A stretch of DNA of 18,553 bases, from NCBI GenBank assembly GCA_002338515.1, contig DDIL01000037.1, positions 1 to 18,553 of the forward strand, in the 5' to 3' direction. The translations under genes and the position numbers were made by a program. Position 1 is the stretch's first letter, and each line of letters begins with the position of its first letter. The DNA is from Glaciecola sp. UBA1851. Its GTDB lineage: Bacteria > Pseudomonadota > Gammaproteobacteria > Enterobacterales > Alteromonadaceae. Shown here piece by piece: positions 1-8,091 of the stretch. The notes beneath the pieces were generated by a model. That model ran no database searches. It worked only from the letters and a program-made list of their open reading frames with translations, and was not told the origin of the DNA.

Positions 1-16
1 GTCAAATACCTCTGTC

Positions 17-36
17 ATCTCAGCGTAAGCTGAGAT
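17..36. repeat. REP-like palindrome 1
   Basis: ATCTCAGC (17-24) and GCTGAGAT (29-36) form a perfect 8-bp stem closed by the 4-nt loop GTAA, a GNRA-type tetraloop. The flanks, GTC just before and CTCC just after, resemble the widespread extragenic palindromes of the form GTCATCxCAGC-loop-GCTGxGATCTCC found in many proteobacteria. The hairpin is directly visible. Membership of a genomic repeat family is inferred. Confidence 0.55.
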
Positions 37-86
37 CTCCTGAAATGTCCTTTATTTTTCGGATGAAAAAGGTAGTAATAAATAGA

Positions 87-104
87 TTCCTGCATTCGAA
101 GGAA
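87..104. repeat. Decayed REP-like palindrome 2
   Basis: TTCCT (87-91) and AGGAA (100-104) are the arms of an imperfect hairpin around GCATTCGA, followed by AGACGG. This looks like a mutated copy of the common extragenic palindrome GATTCCTGC-ATTC-GCAGGAATGACGG, in which the right arm GCAGG has become GAAGG. With only 5 bp of clean stem it could be chance, but its position next to palindrome 1 supports a repeat relic. Confidence 0.35.
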
Positions 105-235
105 AGACGGTTTGCTTTACTGGTCAGCAATACGCACAGGCGGCGCCCCCTGAACAGCAAAGTAAAAAATAAAAATTCATTTTTTCAACAAGCTAAACAC
201 TATTAGTGGTTAACTATTTCTTGTGCTTTTGAAGG

Positions 236-253
236 TTCCCACTTTCGTGGGAA
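236..253. repeat. REP-like palindrome 3
   Basis: TTCCCAC (236-242) and GTGGGAA (247-253) form a perfect 7-bp stem with loop TTTC, followed by TGG. It matches the general shape of the common ATTCCC-stem, TTTCG-loop, GGGAAT extragenic palindromes of gammaproteobacteria. There is no immediate T-tract, so a repeat is more likely than a terminator. Confidence 0.5.
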
Positions 254-386
254 TGGCCTAGGATGTTTTTAAACTAAAACAAACGGGTTAATTCGCCAAA
301 CTAACTCAAATATATGCTAACGATTGTGTATAAAAGCTTGTTTTCAATCTATAGTTATCATTATCAATTAAAAAACCTAAAAGAAC

Positions 387-2060
387 ATGTCAGAAAATAA
401 TCGTAAATATTCAAATAGAATTGTAGATGGAAACGCGCAGGCACCTAGTAGAGCGATGCTAAGAGCAGTAGGCTTTGGTGATGCTGACTTCAAAAAAAGC
501 CAAGTAGGTATCGCGTCTACTTGGAGTATGGTAACGCCGTGTAATATGCACATTAATGAATTGGCTGAAAAAGTATGTGAGGGCGTTGATGCATCTGGTG
601 GAAAGGGCATAATTTATAACACTATTACCATTTCAGATGGTATTTCGATGGGTACTGAAGGAATGAAATATTCCCTAGTATCCAGAGAGGTCATAGCTGA
701 TTCAATAGAAGCAGTGTCAGCATGTATGGGCCATGACGGCATTATTGCTATTGGAGGTTGTGATAAAAATATGCCAGGCTGTTTAATGGGGCTGGCAAGA
801 TTAAACAGACCTTCATTATTTATATACGGAGGCACAATTTTACCCGGTGAGGATCATACCGATATTGTATCGGTATTTGAAGCAGTGGGCGCCGCCTCAG
901 CTGGCGATATCCCCGTTACTCAATTAGAAGAGATTGAAAAAAAATCGATTCCTGGCGCGGGCTCTTGTGGTGGTATGTACACGGCAAACACAATGGCTTC
1001 TGCAATAGAGGCTATGGGCATGAGCTTACCTAATAGTTCAGCTCAAAATGCGATTTCAAAACAAAAACAACAAGACTGTATTAATGCAGGTGATGCCATA
1101 ATGCATTTGCTTGAACATGATATTAAACCTTCAGATATCATGACTAAAGCTGCTTTTGAAAATGCGTTGAAGGTAATCATTACCTTGGGCGGGTCAACCA
1201 ATGCGGTACTACATTTAATAGCGATGGCTCACACCATAGGCGTTGAATTTAACTTAGATGATTTCGAGCGAGTAGGTGAGCAAACTCCTGTGCTAGCCGA
1301 CCTGCGTCCAAGCGGCAAATACTTAATGAGCGAGCTAATTGAAATTGGTGGTATTTTACCGCTTATGAAACGTATGTTAAAAGCTGGCATGCTAGATGGT
1401 AGCTGTTTGACTGTGACGGGTAAAACGCTGGCTGAAAATTTGGAAAACGTGAGAGATTACCCAGATGGGCAAGATATTATTCGTGATTTAGATAACCCTA
1501 TTAAAGCAGATAGTCACTTGGTTATACTTAAGGGCAACATTGCTTCAGAAGGAGCTGTGTCAAAGATTACCGGTAAAGAAGGGCTTAAGTTTACTGGTAA
1601 TGCAAAGGTATACAACTCAGAAGAATCTGCATTTGAGGCAATAATGAATGACAAAGTTGTTGCCGGTGATGTTGTGGTTATTCGATATGAAGGGCCAAAA
1701 GGTGGTCCAGGAATGAGAGAGATGTTAAGCCCAACTTCAGCCATAATGGGCAAAGGGTTAGGCTCAGATGTGGCATTAATTACCGATGGACGTTTTTCAG
1801 GTGGGAGTAGAGGCTTTGTAGTGGGGCATGTGACACCAGAAGCGCAAGTAGGTGGTGCAATAGCCTTATTGCAAGATGGTGATACCATTACGATAGATGC
1901 GGTTAGCCGAACGATTGATGTAGACTTGACTCAACAAGACTTGGCGTCAAGAAAGGCCGCTTGGACCGCACCGGTCCCTACTTATACTAAGGGATTACTC
2001 GCCAAATATGAGAAGTTAGTAAGTAGTGCGTCTACTGGAGCAATTACTGACGGGTTTTAA
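387..2060 (+). CDS. ilvD: Dihydroxy-acid dehydratase IlvD (short, about 557-aa type)
   Basis: This enzyme dehydrates 2,3-dihydroxy-isovalerate and 2,3-dihydroxy-3-methylvalerate to the keto acids that precede valine/leucine and isoleucine, in the cytoplasm. The three Fe-S cluster cysteines are visible: C52 (TPCNMH), C125 (GGCDKNMPG) and C194 (GSCGGMYTANTM). K127 in CDKN is the expected carbamylated metal ligand and S471 in DGRFSGG the expected catalytic serine. The GMYTANTM box marks it as a true dihydroxy-acid dehydratase rather than a sugar-acid member of the IlvD/Edd family. At 557 aa it matches the shorter Bacillus-like class rather than the roughly 616-aa E. coli enzyme. It stands alone, without ilvG/M/E/A/C beside it, and converges on ppiC 33 bp away. 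Product call very firm; whether it is the only copy in the genome is unknown. Confidence 0.96.
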   Translation: MSENNRKYSNRIVDGNAQAPSRAMLRAVGFGDADFKKSQVGIASTWSMVTPCNMHINELAEKVCEGVDASGGKGIIYNTITISDGISMGTEGMKYSLVSREVIADSIEAVSACMGHDGIIAIGGCDKNMPGCLMGLARLNRPSLFIYGGTILPGEDHTDIVSVFEAVGAASAGDIPVTQLEEIEKKSIPGAGSCGGMYTANTMASAIEAMGMSLPNSSAQNAISKQKQQDCINAGDAIMHLLEHDIKPSDIMTKAAFENALKVIITLGGSTNAVLHLIAMAHTIGVEFNLDDFERVGEQTPVLADLRPSGKYLMSELIEIGGILPLMKRMLKAGMLDGSCLTVTGKTLAENLENVRDYPDGQDIIRDLDNPIKADSHLVILKGNIASEGAVSKITGKEGLKFTGNAKVYNSEESAFEAIMNDKVVAGDVVVIRYEGPKGGPGMREMLSPTSAIMGKGLGSDVALITDGRFSGGSRGFVVGHVTPEAQVGGAIALLQDGDTITIDAVSRTIDVDLTQQDLASRKAAWTAPVPTYTKGLLAKYEKLVSSASTGAITDGF

Positions 2061-2093
2061 GAGTTATTTAATATTGAGTTAAAAGGCCTGTAA

Positions 2094-2372
2094 TTAAGAC
2101 CGATAAACGGTTTTTATTAAATGATAACCGAATTTGGTTTTTACAGGCCCATGTACCTCATAAAGCGATTTTTTGAATACCACATCATCAAACGCTTTTA
2201 CCATGTCTCCACGCTGAAACTCACCTAAGTCTCCGCCTTTCTTTTTTGAAGGGCAAGTTGAGTATTGTTTGGCAAGCTTCTGAAAATTAGCGCCTTTATC
2301 AAGCTGTTGCTTTAGCTTCAAGGCTTCTTCTTTGGTTTTTACTAAAATATGATATGCCGATGCTTTTGCCAT
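2094..2372 (-). CDS. ppiC: Peptidyl-prolyl cis-trans isomerase C (parvulin)
   Basis: A 92-aa stand-alone parvulin domain, almost the same length as E. coli PpiC (93 aa), that catalyses cis-trans isomerisation of X-Pro bonds in the cytoplasm. The signature elements are present: AxAYHILV at the N-terminus, the LAKQYSTCPSKKKGGDLGEF block (about 33-52) and the C-terminal FGYHLIK box (about 81-87). There is no signal peptide, unlike PpiD or SurA. A GGAG ribosome site lies just upstream of the ATG on the minus strand. It converges with ilvD. A weak 4-bp stem plus T-run (2099-2115) in its last codons could help end ilvD transcription. In E. coli ppiC lies beside ilvC, so its position beside ilvD may be a relic of ilv-ppiC linkage. 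Confidence 0.95.
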   Translation of the reverse strand: MAKASAYHILVKTKEEALKLKQQLDKGANFQKLAKQYSTCPSKKKGGDLGEFQRGDMVKAFDDVVFKKSLYEVHGPVKTKFGYHLIKTVYRS

Positions 2373-2574
2373 GTTTTACTCCAGTTTATTCGCATTGGTT
2401 CTGTTAAATTGTTTAAAATTTTCACTATACTTCAGAGGTTTATAGCATAGTATTTCAACTGTTACTTGCTGTTAAAATTTACAAGCCTCTTATTGAAATA
2501 GAAATTGTATTAAATCTAGATCATACTAACGGTCTTAAAAAGTCATAAAAACTGAATAAAGAAATATCACTAAT

Positions 2575-3693
2575 ATGAAATATTTTGCCGAAAAATTGTT
2601 TGATGGTTCAATCATGCTAACGAACCAACTTATTACTACCTTCAACGGTTGCGTGATAAGTGTTGATGCAGGCCATGCAAACAATGCTGATATTTGTATT
2701 CAAGGTTTATTGGCACCAGCTTATATTGACGTACAAGTGAATGGTGGAGGTGGTAAGTTATTTAATAATGCCCCTAATTTAGATACGTTAAATTGTATAT
2801 CTGACGCTCATCGGAAATACGGTACTGGTTCGCTTTTACCTACATTAATTACCGACAATATTCATGTAATGCAACAAGCTGCAGATGCCATTGCTTCAGC
2901 CATTCGTGCAGGTACTCCGGGCATTATTGGCGTGCATTTTGAGGGGCCACATTTGAGTGTTCCTCGCAGAGGTATACATCCAAGCGAACATATTAGAGAT
3001 ATTACAGATGAAGAAATGCGTATATTTACACGCAAAGACCTTGGCCTAGTGTGTGTTACCGTTGCCCCAGAAAATGTTCATCTTGGTACAATTGAAAAAT
3101 TAGTTAGTCATAATGTGATTGTTTGCCTTGGACATTCTAACGCAACTGATCAACAAGCTTTCGATGCACTATTTGCCGGAGCAACGGGTTTTACTCATTT
3201 ATATAATGCCATGTCTCCTTTATTGGGTAGACAAAGTGGCATGGTTGGCACTGCTCTTTTAAGTGAGGATGCTTATTGTGGTCTGATTGTTGACAACGAA
3301 CATGTCAGTATTAACAGTTGTAAATTAGCGGTAAAATGTAAAACAAGTAAACGCCTTATGTTAGTTACCGATGCAATGAGCCACGTGGGTAGTGATGAAA
3401 GTGTATTGCCATTTGCAGGGATGGATATTCAGCGCGTCGGTAATAAGTTAACCCTAAATGACGGTACGCTTGCAGGGTCTGCACTTGATATGCAAACCGC
3501 GGTACAAAATGTGGTAAATTTACTTGAATGTCCTTTAGTAGATGCGCTAAAGATGGCGTCTACAACACCAGCAACATTTTTGGGTTTAGGCAATACTAAA
3601 GGACGAATAAAAAAAGGCTTTGATGCAGAATGGGTTGTATTAGATGAAGGCCTAAATGTAATTGAACTTATAACCGAAACCACCCAAAACTAA
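2575..3693 (+). CDS. nagA: N-acetylglucosamine-6-phosphate deacetylase
   Basis: Removes acetate from GlcNAc-6-P to give glucosamine-6-P in amino-sugar and cell-wall recycling; a cytoplasmic amidohydrolase. At 372 aa it is close to the E. coli enzyme (382 aa). The family landmarks are intact: PAYIDVQVNGGGG (48-60), HFEGPHL with metal ligand E123, GHSNAT with H187, THLYNAM with H208, and VTDAM with catalytic D266. A DGTLAGSALDM block typical of the C-terminal substrate loop follows. The usual partners nagB, nagK, nagP or a NagR/NagC regulator are not in the window, so it sits outside a classical nag cluster. The ATG has only a weak upstream purine stretch. The 202-bp gap to ppiC must hold both divergent promoters, but I could not fix either with confidence. 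Confidence 0.95.
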   Translation: MKYFAEKLFDGSIMLTNQLITTFNGCVISVDAGHANNADICIQGLLAPAYIDVQVNGGGGKLFNNAPNLDTLNCISDAHRKYGTGSLLPTLITDNIHVMQQAADAIASAIRAGTPGIIGVHFEGPHLSVPRRGIHPSEHIRDITDEEMRIFTRKDLGLVCVTVAPENVHLGTIEKLVSHNVIVCLGHSNATDQQAFDALFAGATGFTHLYNAMSPLLGRQSGMVGTALLSEDAYCGLIVDNEHVSINSCKLAVKCKTSKRLMLVTDAMSHVGSDESVLPFAGMDIQRVGNKLTLNDGTLAGSALDMQTAVQNVVNLLECPLVDALKMASTTPATFLGLGNTKGRIKKGFDAEWVVLDEGLNVIELITETTQN

Positions 3694-3842
3694 ACCATAC
3701 AAAAATTATAGAAAAATCCTTTTTTTCTAAACTTCCACGTACATTTGCCGATAACCAAATGAGGTTCCGTGGAAATCGTTACCGTAGTCTTGTGAAAGTA
3801 TGCTTCTGAGTGTTTGTAGCGAATAATTGGGATGGTTAAAAA

Positions 3843-5900
3843 ATGAAGTTGGTGAGAAGCACCCTATTTTTTACTCTATTGTTTATTATTCTCTTTGCTC
3901 TTGTGAGTAGGGCTTCATCCGCTTCTTCTGATCTGAAAGATAAACTGTACCTTATCCAGCAAAATTCTAGCGCAAGTCATGACGATAAAGTTTCTGCTTA
4001 CCAACAATTATTGCTAGAAAATGATGATGATTTTAGTACGACTATGTACATATATGATGCTTTGCTATTGGAGCATCTTGACCTTGGCAATTATTATCAG
4101 GTGAAAGCTTTATTTTCTGAACTTGATTTTTCCAAGCTTACAGGTGTAAATGAAGCAGACAATAACGTCTTCGTAAAACTAAATACACATGTGATCAATG
4201 CTTTGCTTATGTTGCAAGAATATGAGCACGCACAAACCTTAATATTGCGTATTTTGCCATTTTCAGAGATGCCCTACATTAGTAATTTAAATAAAGGCAA
4301 TATGTTTTTGGCAGCAGGCCAATATTATGTGAGATCAAGTAGTTTTAAAAAAGGATTAAAGGCTTTTAGTCAAGCAGAAAAAGCATTTACTAAAAGTGCG
4401 CAGCTTGCCGTTACGCAAACACGCGAAGGTGAGAAAAGTCAGTTAGAACTAGAGGCTACATCCAAACTAACTACAACTGTTTTTTATGTCGGCAATACTT
4501 ATTTCACTATGGGGGATTATGAAAAAGCAGTTGAATATTACTCTAGAGGGTTAGCGCAACTCGGCGCTCGCGCAGAACTCGAGGATTTAGTGGTATACAA
4601 CCATAACATCGCATTGTGTCTATTATACTTAGAGCAATGGGAGCTTTCTATTCAAAATGCGGCGCTAGCATCTGATTTTGCAAAAGATATTAATAGTGAT
4701 GTATTTTATGCATTCACACAAGAGATTATTGCAAGAGCAAGACATGGTTTAGGTCAAACTGTAGAAGCGATATCGATACTGCAAACACAAGTCATTCCCA
4801 CCCTTGAAGAAAATAACTTAACACAACGTTTGCTTGAGGCCTTGTCATTTACTGCTCGTTTCTATATTAGTCGTGAAGCTTGGGCTGATGCTCAATTATT
4901 TTTGAGTAAGGCGAATGATTTAGTGACTACAGCACAAGCAGATATGCTGGAATTAATACCAACGCTCACATATTTTGAAGCCAATTATTTGATGTATGAG
5001 TATCAAAATAACTATAAAAAAGCGTTTGATTATCACAAATCGTACGCACAGATGAATGCCCAAGATTTCGCACTTAAGCAAGAACAAGAAGCTCAGCGAT
5101 TAATGATGGATTATGAATTAGGATTAGCGCAAGAAAAGGCATTACGTTTAGAGGCTGATAATAAAATCAAATCGGTCATGATTGAAAGTAATAAAAACAA
5201 AAGTAATTTTTTACAGTTGATCATTTCGCTGGCATCTCTGTCTTTTATTGTCATGGTTTATCTCTATACAAAGGAGCGGAAAACCCGTGATATGATGAGT
5301 AAACTAGCCATGACCGACCCGTTAACTTCATGCCCTAATAGACGCAGCATTATGCACAATGCATATAAGATCCTTGAATCTTATTCAAAGTCTAACAATA
5401 AACCCGTTATTAATAAGTGGGATAAACGAAAAGCAATAGGTAATCAAGCCACCAGTATGGCGGTAGCGATTGTGGACGTAGATAACTTTAAACTCATTAA
5501 TGATAATTATGGTCACAATATTGGAGATGAGGTACTTAAAAATATTGCTCAATTGTTAGTTAACAACTTACGTGAAAATGATGTGATGGGTCGATACGGT
5601 GGCGAGGAGTTTATTCTGATATTACCCAATGCAAATGAGCAAGATTTGCAGACAGTATTTAAACGAATGCAAAAAGCGCTAAAGCATCACGCTTGCGAAA
5701 TAAACGGAGACAAAGTCAACCTTCCTGTAACAATCAGTATGGGGGCGAACGTATTCCAACCAGAGCGCCAGTCACAAAGCAAAGAACAACTCAATTCTCG
5801 CCTAAGCCAGCTCATCAGTGTTGCCGACAAGCAAGTATATAAAGCTAAAGCATTGGGACGCAATCAACTCGCCTACTCTACTGTTACCGATAATAGTTAA
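3843..5900 (+). CDS. Membrane-anchored TPR-GGDEF diguanylate cyclase
   Basis: Predicted to make cyclic di-GMP from two GTP in response to a periplasmic cue. A signal peptide or first membrane segment (about 5-27) is followed by a roughly 420-residue helical region with TPR-like units, the clearest around 208-240 (VGNTYFTMGDYEKAVEYYSRGL). A coiled-coil-like stretch leads to a membrane helix at about 456-477, and a cytoplasmic GGDEF domain completes the protein. The active-site motif is GGEEF (586-590), and an RxxD inhibitory site (REND, 577-580) sits exactly five residues upstream, so the enzyme is predicted active and product-inhibited. The usual LTGLPNRR motif reads LTSCPNRR. About 20 extra residues separate it from the DVDNFK metal-binding segment. 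A separate transcription unit, 196 bp upstream of the envelope operon; a functional link is only suggestive. Confidence 0.92.
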   Translation: MKLVRSTLFFTLLFIILFALVSRASSASSDLKDKLYLIQQNSSASHDDKVSAYQQLLLENDDDFSTTMYIYDALLLEHLDLGNYYQVKALFSELDFSKLTGVNEADNNVFVKLNTHVINALLMLQEYEHAQTLILRILPFSEMPYISNLNKGNMFLAAGQYYVRSSSFKKGLKAFSQAEKAFTKSAQLAVTQTREGEKSQLELEATSKLTTTVFYVGNTYFTMGDYEKAVEYYSRGLAQLGARAELEDLVVYNHNIALCLLYLEQWELSIQNAALASDFAKDINSDVFYAFTQEIIARARHGLGQTVEAISILQTQVIPTLEENNLTQRLLEALSFTARFYISREAWADAQLFLSKANDLVTTAQADMLELIPTLTYFEANYLMYEYQNNYKKAFDYHKSYAQMNAQDFALKQEQEAQRLMMDYELGLAQEKALRLEADNKIKSVMIESNKNKSNFLQLIISLASLSFIVMVYLYTKERKTRDMMSKLAMTDPLTSCPNRRSIMHNAYKILESYSKSNNKPVINKWDKRKAIGNQATSMAVAIVDVDNFKLINDNYGHNIGDEVLKNIAQLLVNNLRENDVMGRYGGEEFILILPNANEQDLQTVFKRMQKALKHHACEINGDKVNLPVTISMGANVFQPERQSQSKEQLNSRLSQLISVADKQVYKAKALGRNQLAYSTVTDNS

Positions 5901-5932
5901 TTTACATTTCATTCAATTACAATTTGTTACTT

Positions 5933-5963
5933 TTGACTCATCTGAACCTTTTACGCCTATGTT
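5933..5963 (+). promoter_or_regulatory. Possible sigma-70 promoter of the envelope operon
   Basis: TTGACT (5933-5938) is a good -35 match. The best -10 is TATGTT (5958-5963), at a long 19-nt spacing. It lies about 134 nt before the first operon ATG, in the only sizeable gap upstream of the eight-gene run. The long spacing keeps confidence low. The -10 area overlaps one arm of a spaced inverted repeat, CGCCTA (5955-5960) with TAGGCG about 30 nt further on. Confidence 0.3.
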
Positions 5964-6096
5964 ATTCTAAGCATGTAGTACTTATGTTTTAGGCGCATGT
6001 ATTCCGACAGGAATGAGCTTATTAACTATGACAAGTGGAGTGTACTTTGAAAGTTAGTGTTATCAAATTTGTGACATTTGAATGGAAAGTATTTAT

Positions 6097-6714
6097 ATGC
6101 AAACCCACAATTATTTGAAATATCGCTTAATGTTAATCTGTCTACTTATTGCATCTGTTTTGTTTGCAGGTACTAATTACAGTATGGCGAATAGTAGTGG
6201 GCAGGGCGCTGCTTTTTCTTTGCCAGTATTATTCCAAGCGGTAGCGCCATCAGCGCCTGTTACGTCATATGAATGTACTCAAGTTGGATTAGATGAAATT
6301 GATCCTGCATTGCTCACCAAAGAAGAACGAATTGCCTTATTAGAAGGTAAACTAAGTGATTCAATTAATAGTTTTAGTATGTGCGTTAGCCAAGCACAAA
6401 GCGCCATGTCTGGCGGTGGGAATGGACAAGGTGCTGAATTTGGCCAGTTAGGTGCGGGTGAGGATGCTACTGAACCGCAAAATAACCTTGGAAGTGTTGA
6501 AAGCGAACTGGACCAAATAAGTGAAGAAATTGCATCATCAAATAAGGCTGATACAGGTGAAGTAGGCAACACACCTACTACTCGAGGGATTATTCCTCCA
6601 AAGAATAACGATAAAATTATTTGTAAATTATTATTTCAAGAAATTACTAAGACAACTGATTTAGGCTTACTTGAAGGCCTCAAAGAACAGTATGCTAATT
6701 ACAAATGCGGTTAA
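6097..6714 (+). CDS. Small exported Cys-containing protein, first gene of envelope operon
   Basis: I do not recognise a family. The product is 205 aa from the ATG at 6097. I prefer this start to the in-frame ATG at 6082 because GGAAAG (6084-6089) makes a Shine-Dalgarno site 7 nt before it, and the 6082 codon itself lies in that site. A basic start and hydrophobic core (about 8-25) end in a likely signal peptidase I site after YSMA (about residue 31). The mature part has four cysteines (C60, C96, C176, C204), enough for two disulphides. They are separated by a Gly/Asn-rich acidic linker (about 104-165), giving two small folded ends and a flexible centre. It precedes the lipoprotein gene by 39 bp. 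Likely periplasmic; function unknown. Confidence 0.75.
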   Translation: MQTHNYLKYRLMLICLLIASVLFAGTNYSMANSSGQGAAFSLPVLFQAVAPSAPVTSYECTQVGLDEIDPALLTKEERIALLEGKLSDSINSFSMCVSQAQSAMSGGGNGQGAEFGQLGAGEDATEPQNNLGSVESELDQISEEIASSNKADTGEVGNTPTTRGIIPPKNNDKIICKLLFQEITKTTDLGLLEGLKEQYANYKCG

Positions 6715-6753
6715 TGCGTGATTTGGCAAAATATGAAAGGAAAAAAGTAAATA

Positions 6754-8091
6754 ATGGTTAGTCATCATCCACATCATTGTGGCGCTATATTAAAATATTC
6801 AAAAAGAGCGGCCTGGGGCTTATTAAGCGCAGTTGTTATATTAGCGGGTTGTAACTCTACTTCTCGCACAAGTGCAAGTAACGCTCCCTTATTGGTTGGT
6901 CCAAGTCCTATTCAAGAGCGTCCTCAAAGTGCAGCTGGTCCTAATGCAGAATTACGCAATGCTGAAATTTTTCTAGACGTTGCTATACCCGTATTTAACC
7001 CAGGTTTGCCTATTGATGCATTTGGTGAGATAGACGGTGATGAATTAGAAGAAGAGGGGATTTGGCCACAATTACGCAGAACCGAGGCTAAGCTATTCGC
7101 GGCTGAAATGAAAACAGCGTTAGACAATGAACAAGTATTCGGTAGTGTAAGTGTTGTACCTGATGCAAGCACGCCGTCTGACTTATTTGTATTAGGTGAA
7201 ATTATTCAATCTGACAGTGAGGAAGTTGAAATTGAAGTAATGGTTGTTAATAGTACAGGCGAAATAATGGGTAAACGGCGGTTTGACCATACCGTTTCCA
7301 CTGGATTTATGCGTGACCAGCTTAATACAGGTCGAAATCCTTATGAACCTGTGTTTAAAAAGGCGAGTGCCTATGTAGTGGAAATTTTAGCTGATTTATC
7401 TAAGCAAGAAAAAACCTACATTAAGAATATGTCGTTAATGCGCTATGCTAGATACTACTCACCAGAGTCTTATGATAAGTACATCAGCACGGATATAAAA
7501 AGAAAAAATGGTCAGCGTTACTATCAATTTGAACTAACGGGTTTACCTGATGAAAACGATCCAATGCTAACAAGAATTAGGGATTTAAGAGCGCAAGAAC
7601 TGTTATTTGTTGACCGGTTACAAGATAATTACGACGTATTTCAAGCTGAAACAAAAACTGCTTATGCTACTTGGCAAGAAGAAACATTACCTGAAATACT
7701 CGCTGCTCGTGAAGCCCAAGCTCAACGTAACAAACAAGCATTGCTTGGGGTAGGGGCAGCTATTTTGACAGCAGTACTCATTAAAAAAGCATCTGAAAGA
7801 GCTGATAGTGGACGTGATAGTTCTGACTTAAATTTAGGTGCTGTCGCGGCAGGATTAGGCTCGGTTTATGCAATAAATGAGGCTTTCAAAAGCAATGCGC
7901 GACTTAAAGTGCACAGTGAAGTTATTGAAGAGCAAGGACAAGCGTTAGATTTAAGTGTGAGCCCAACAGTAATTGAATTTGAAAATCAAACACTTGAACT
8001 GCAAGGTACTGCACAAGAGCAATATCTTCAGTGGAAAACCCATTTACGCAAAATCTTTAAAGAAGAAGAGACGCCTGACATACAGTTATGA
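6754..8091 (+). CDS. Lipoprotein of the envelope operon
   Basis: A 445-aa protein with a lipobox, VVILAGC, placing the lipidated cysteine at C33. The following Asn is not an inner-membrane retention signal, so the outer membrane is the likely destination. The segment at about 65-190, including LFVLGEII and a beta-rich DxEVEIEVMVVNSTGEIMG stretch, resembles the alpha/beta domain of CsgG/LPP20-type outer-membrane lipoproteins; this is a resemblance, not a firm match. A charged helical region follows (about 200-325). Two glycine-rich hydrophobic segments at about 327-343 and 361-376 could form a hairpin in or against a membrane, and a short beta-like tail ends the protein. AAGGA precedes the ATG by about 12 nt. 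The stop overlaps the next start (ATGA), suggesting translational coupling. Function unknown. Confidence 0.8.
   Translation: MVSHHPHHCGAILKYSKRAAWGLLSAVVILAGCNSTSRTSASNAPLLVGPSPIQERPQSAAGPNAELRNAEIFLDVAIPVFNPGLPIDAFGEIDGDELEEEGIWPQLRRTEAKLFAAEMKTALDNEQVFGSVSVVPDASTPSDLFVLGEIIQSDSEEVEIEVMVVNSTGEIMGKRRFDHTVSTGFMRDQLNTGRNPYEPVFKKASAYVVEILADLSKQEKTYIKNMSLMRYARYYSPESYDKYISTDIKRKNGQRYYQFELTGLPDENDPMLTRIRDLRAQELLFVDRLQDNYDVFQAETKTAYATWQEETLPEILAAREAQAQRNKQALLGVGAAILTAVLIKKASERADSGRDSSDLNLGAVAAGLGSVYAINEAFKSNARLKVHSEVIEEQGQALDLSVSPTVIEFENQTLELQGTAQEQYLQWKTHLRKIFKEEETPDIQL

Larger units (their letters stand above)
1..386. other. Non-coding 5' flank of ilvD with REP-like palindromes
   Basis: I see no convincing gene in this 386-bp stretch. 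One plus-strand frame is open from about position 3 to 205, but its product is Arg/Lys-rich, has no recognisable domain and runs through two palindromes, so I do not call it. The region holds three short REP-like inverted repeats, listed separately, and the AT-rich leader of ilvD. No clear sigma-70 promoter could be fixed. Only a weak purine-rich ribosome site (AAAAGA at about 379-384) precedes the ilvD ATG. Confidence 0.6.

Noticed and set aside
3..205. An open plus-strand frame at the left edge, possibly a gene tail
   Set aside because: It crosses two REP-like palindromes and the product is basic and low in hallmark patterns; more likely non-coding.
1514..1888. A 124-codon minus-strand frame inside ilvD
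   Set aside because: Fully antisense to a conserved ilvD segment, and Pro/Ser-rich as is typical of shadow frames.
3733..3774. Spaced inverted repeat TTCCACG/CGTGGAA between nagA and the cyclase gene as a terminator
   Set aside because: The 28-nt loop is long and no T-tract follows; it could be chance.
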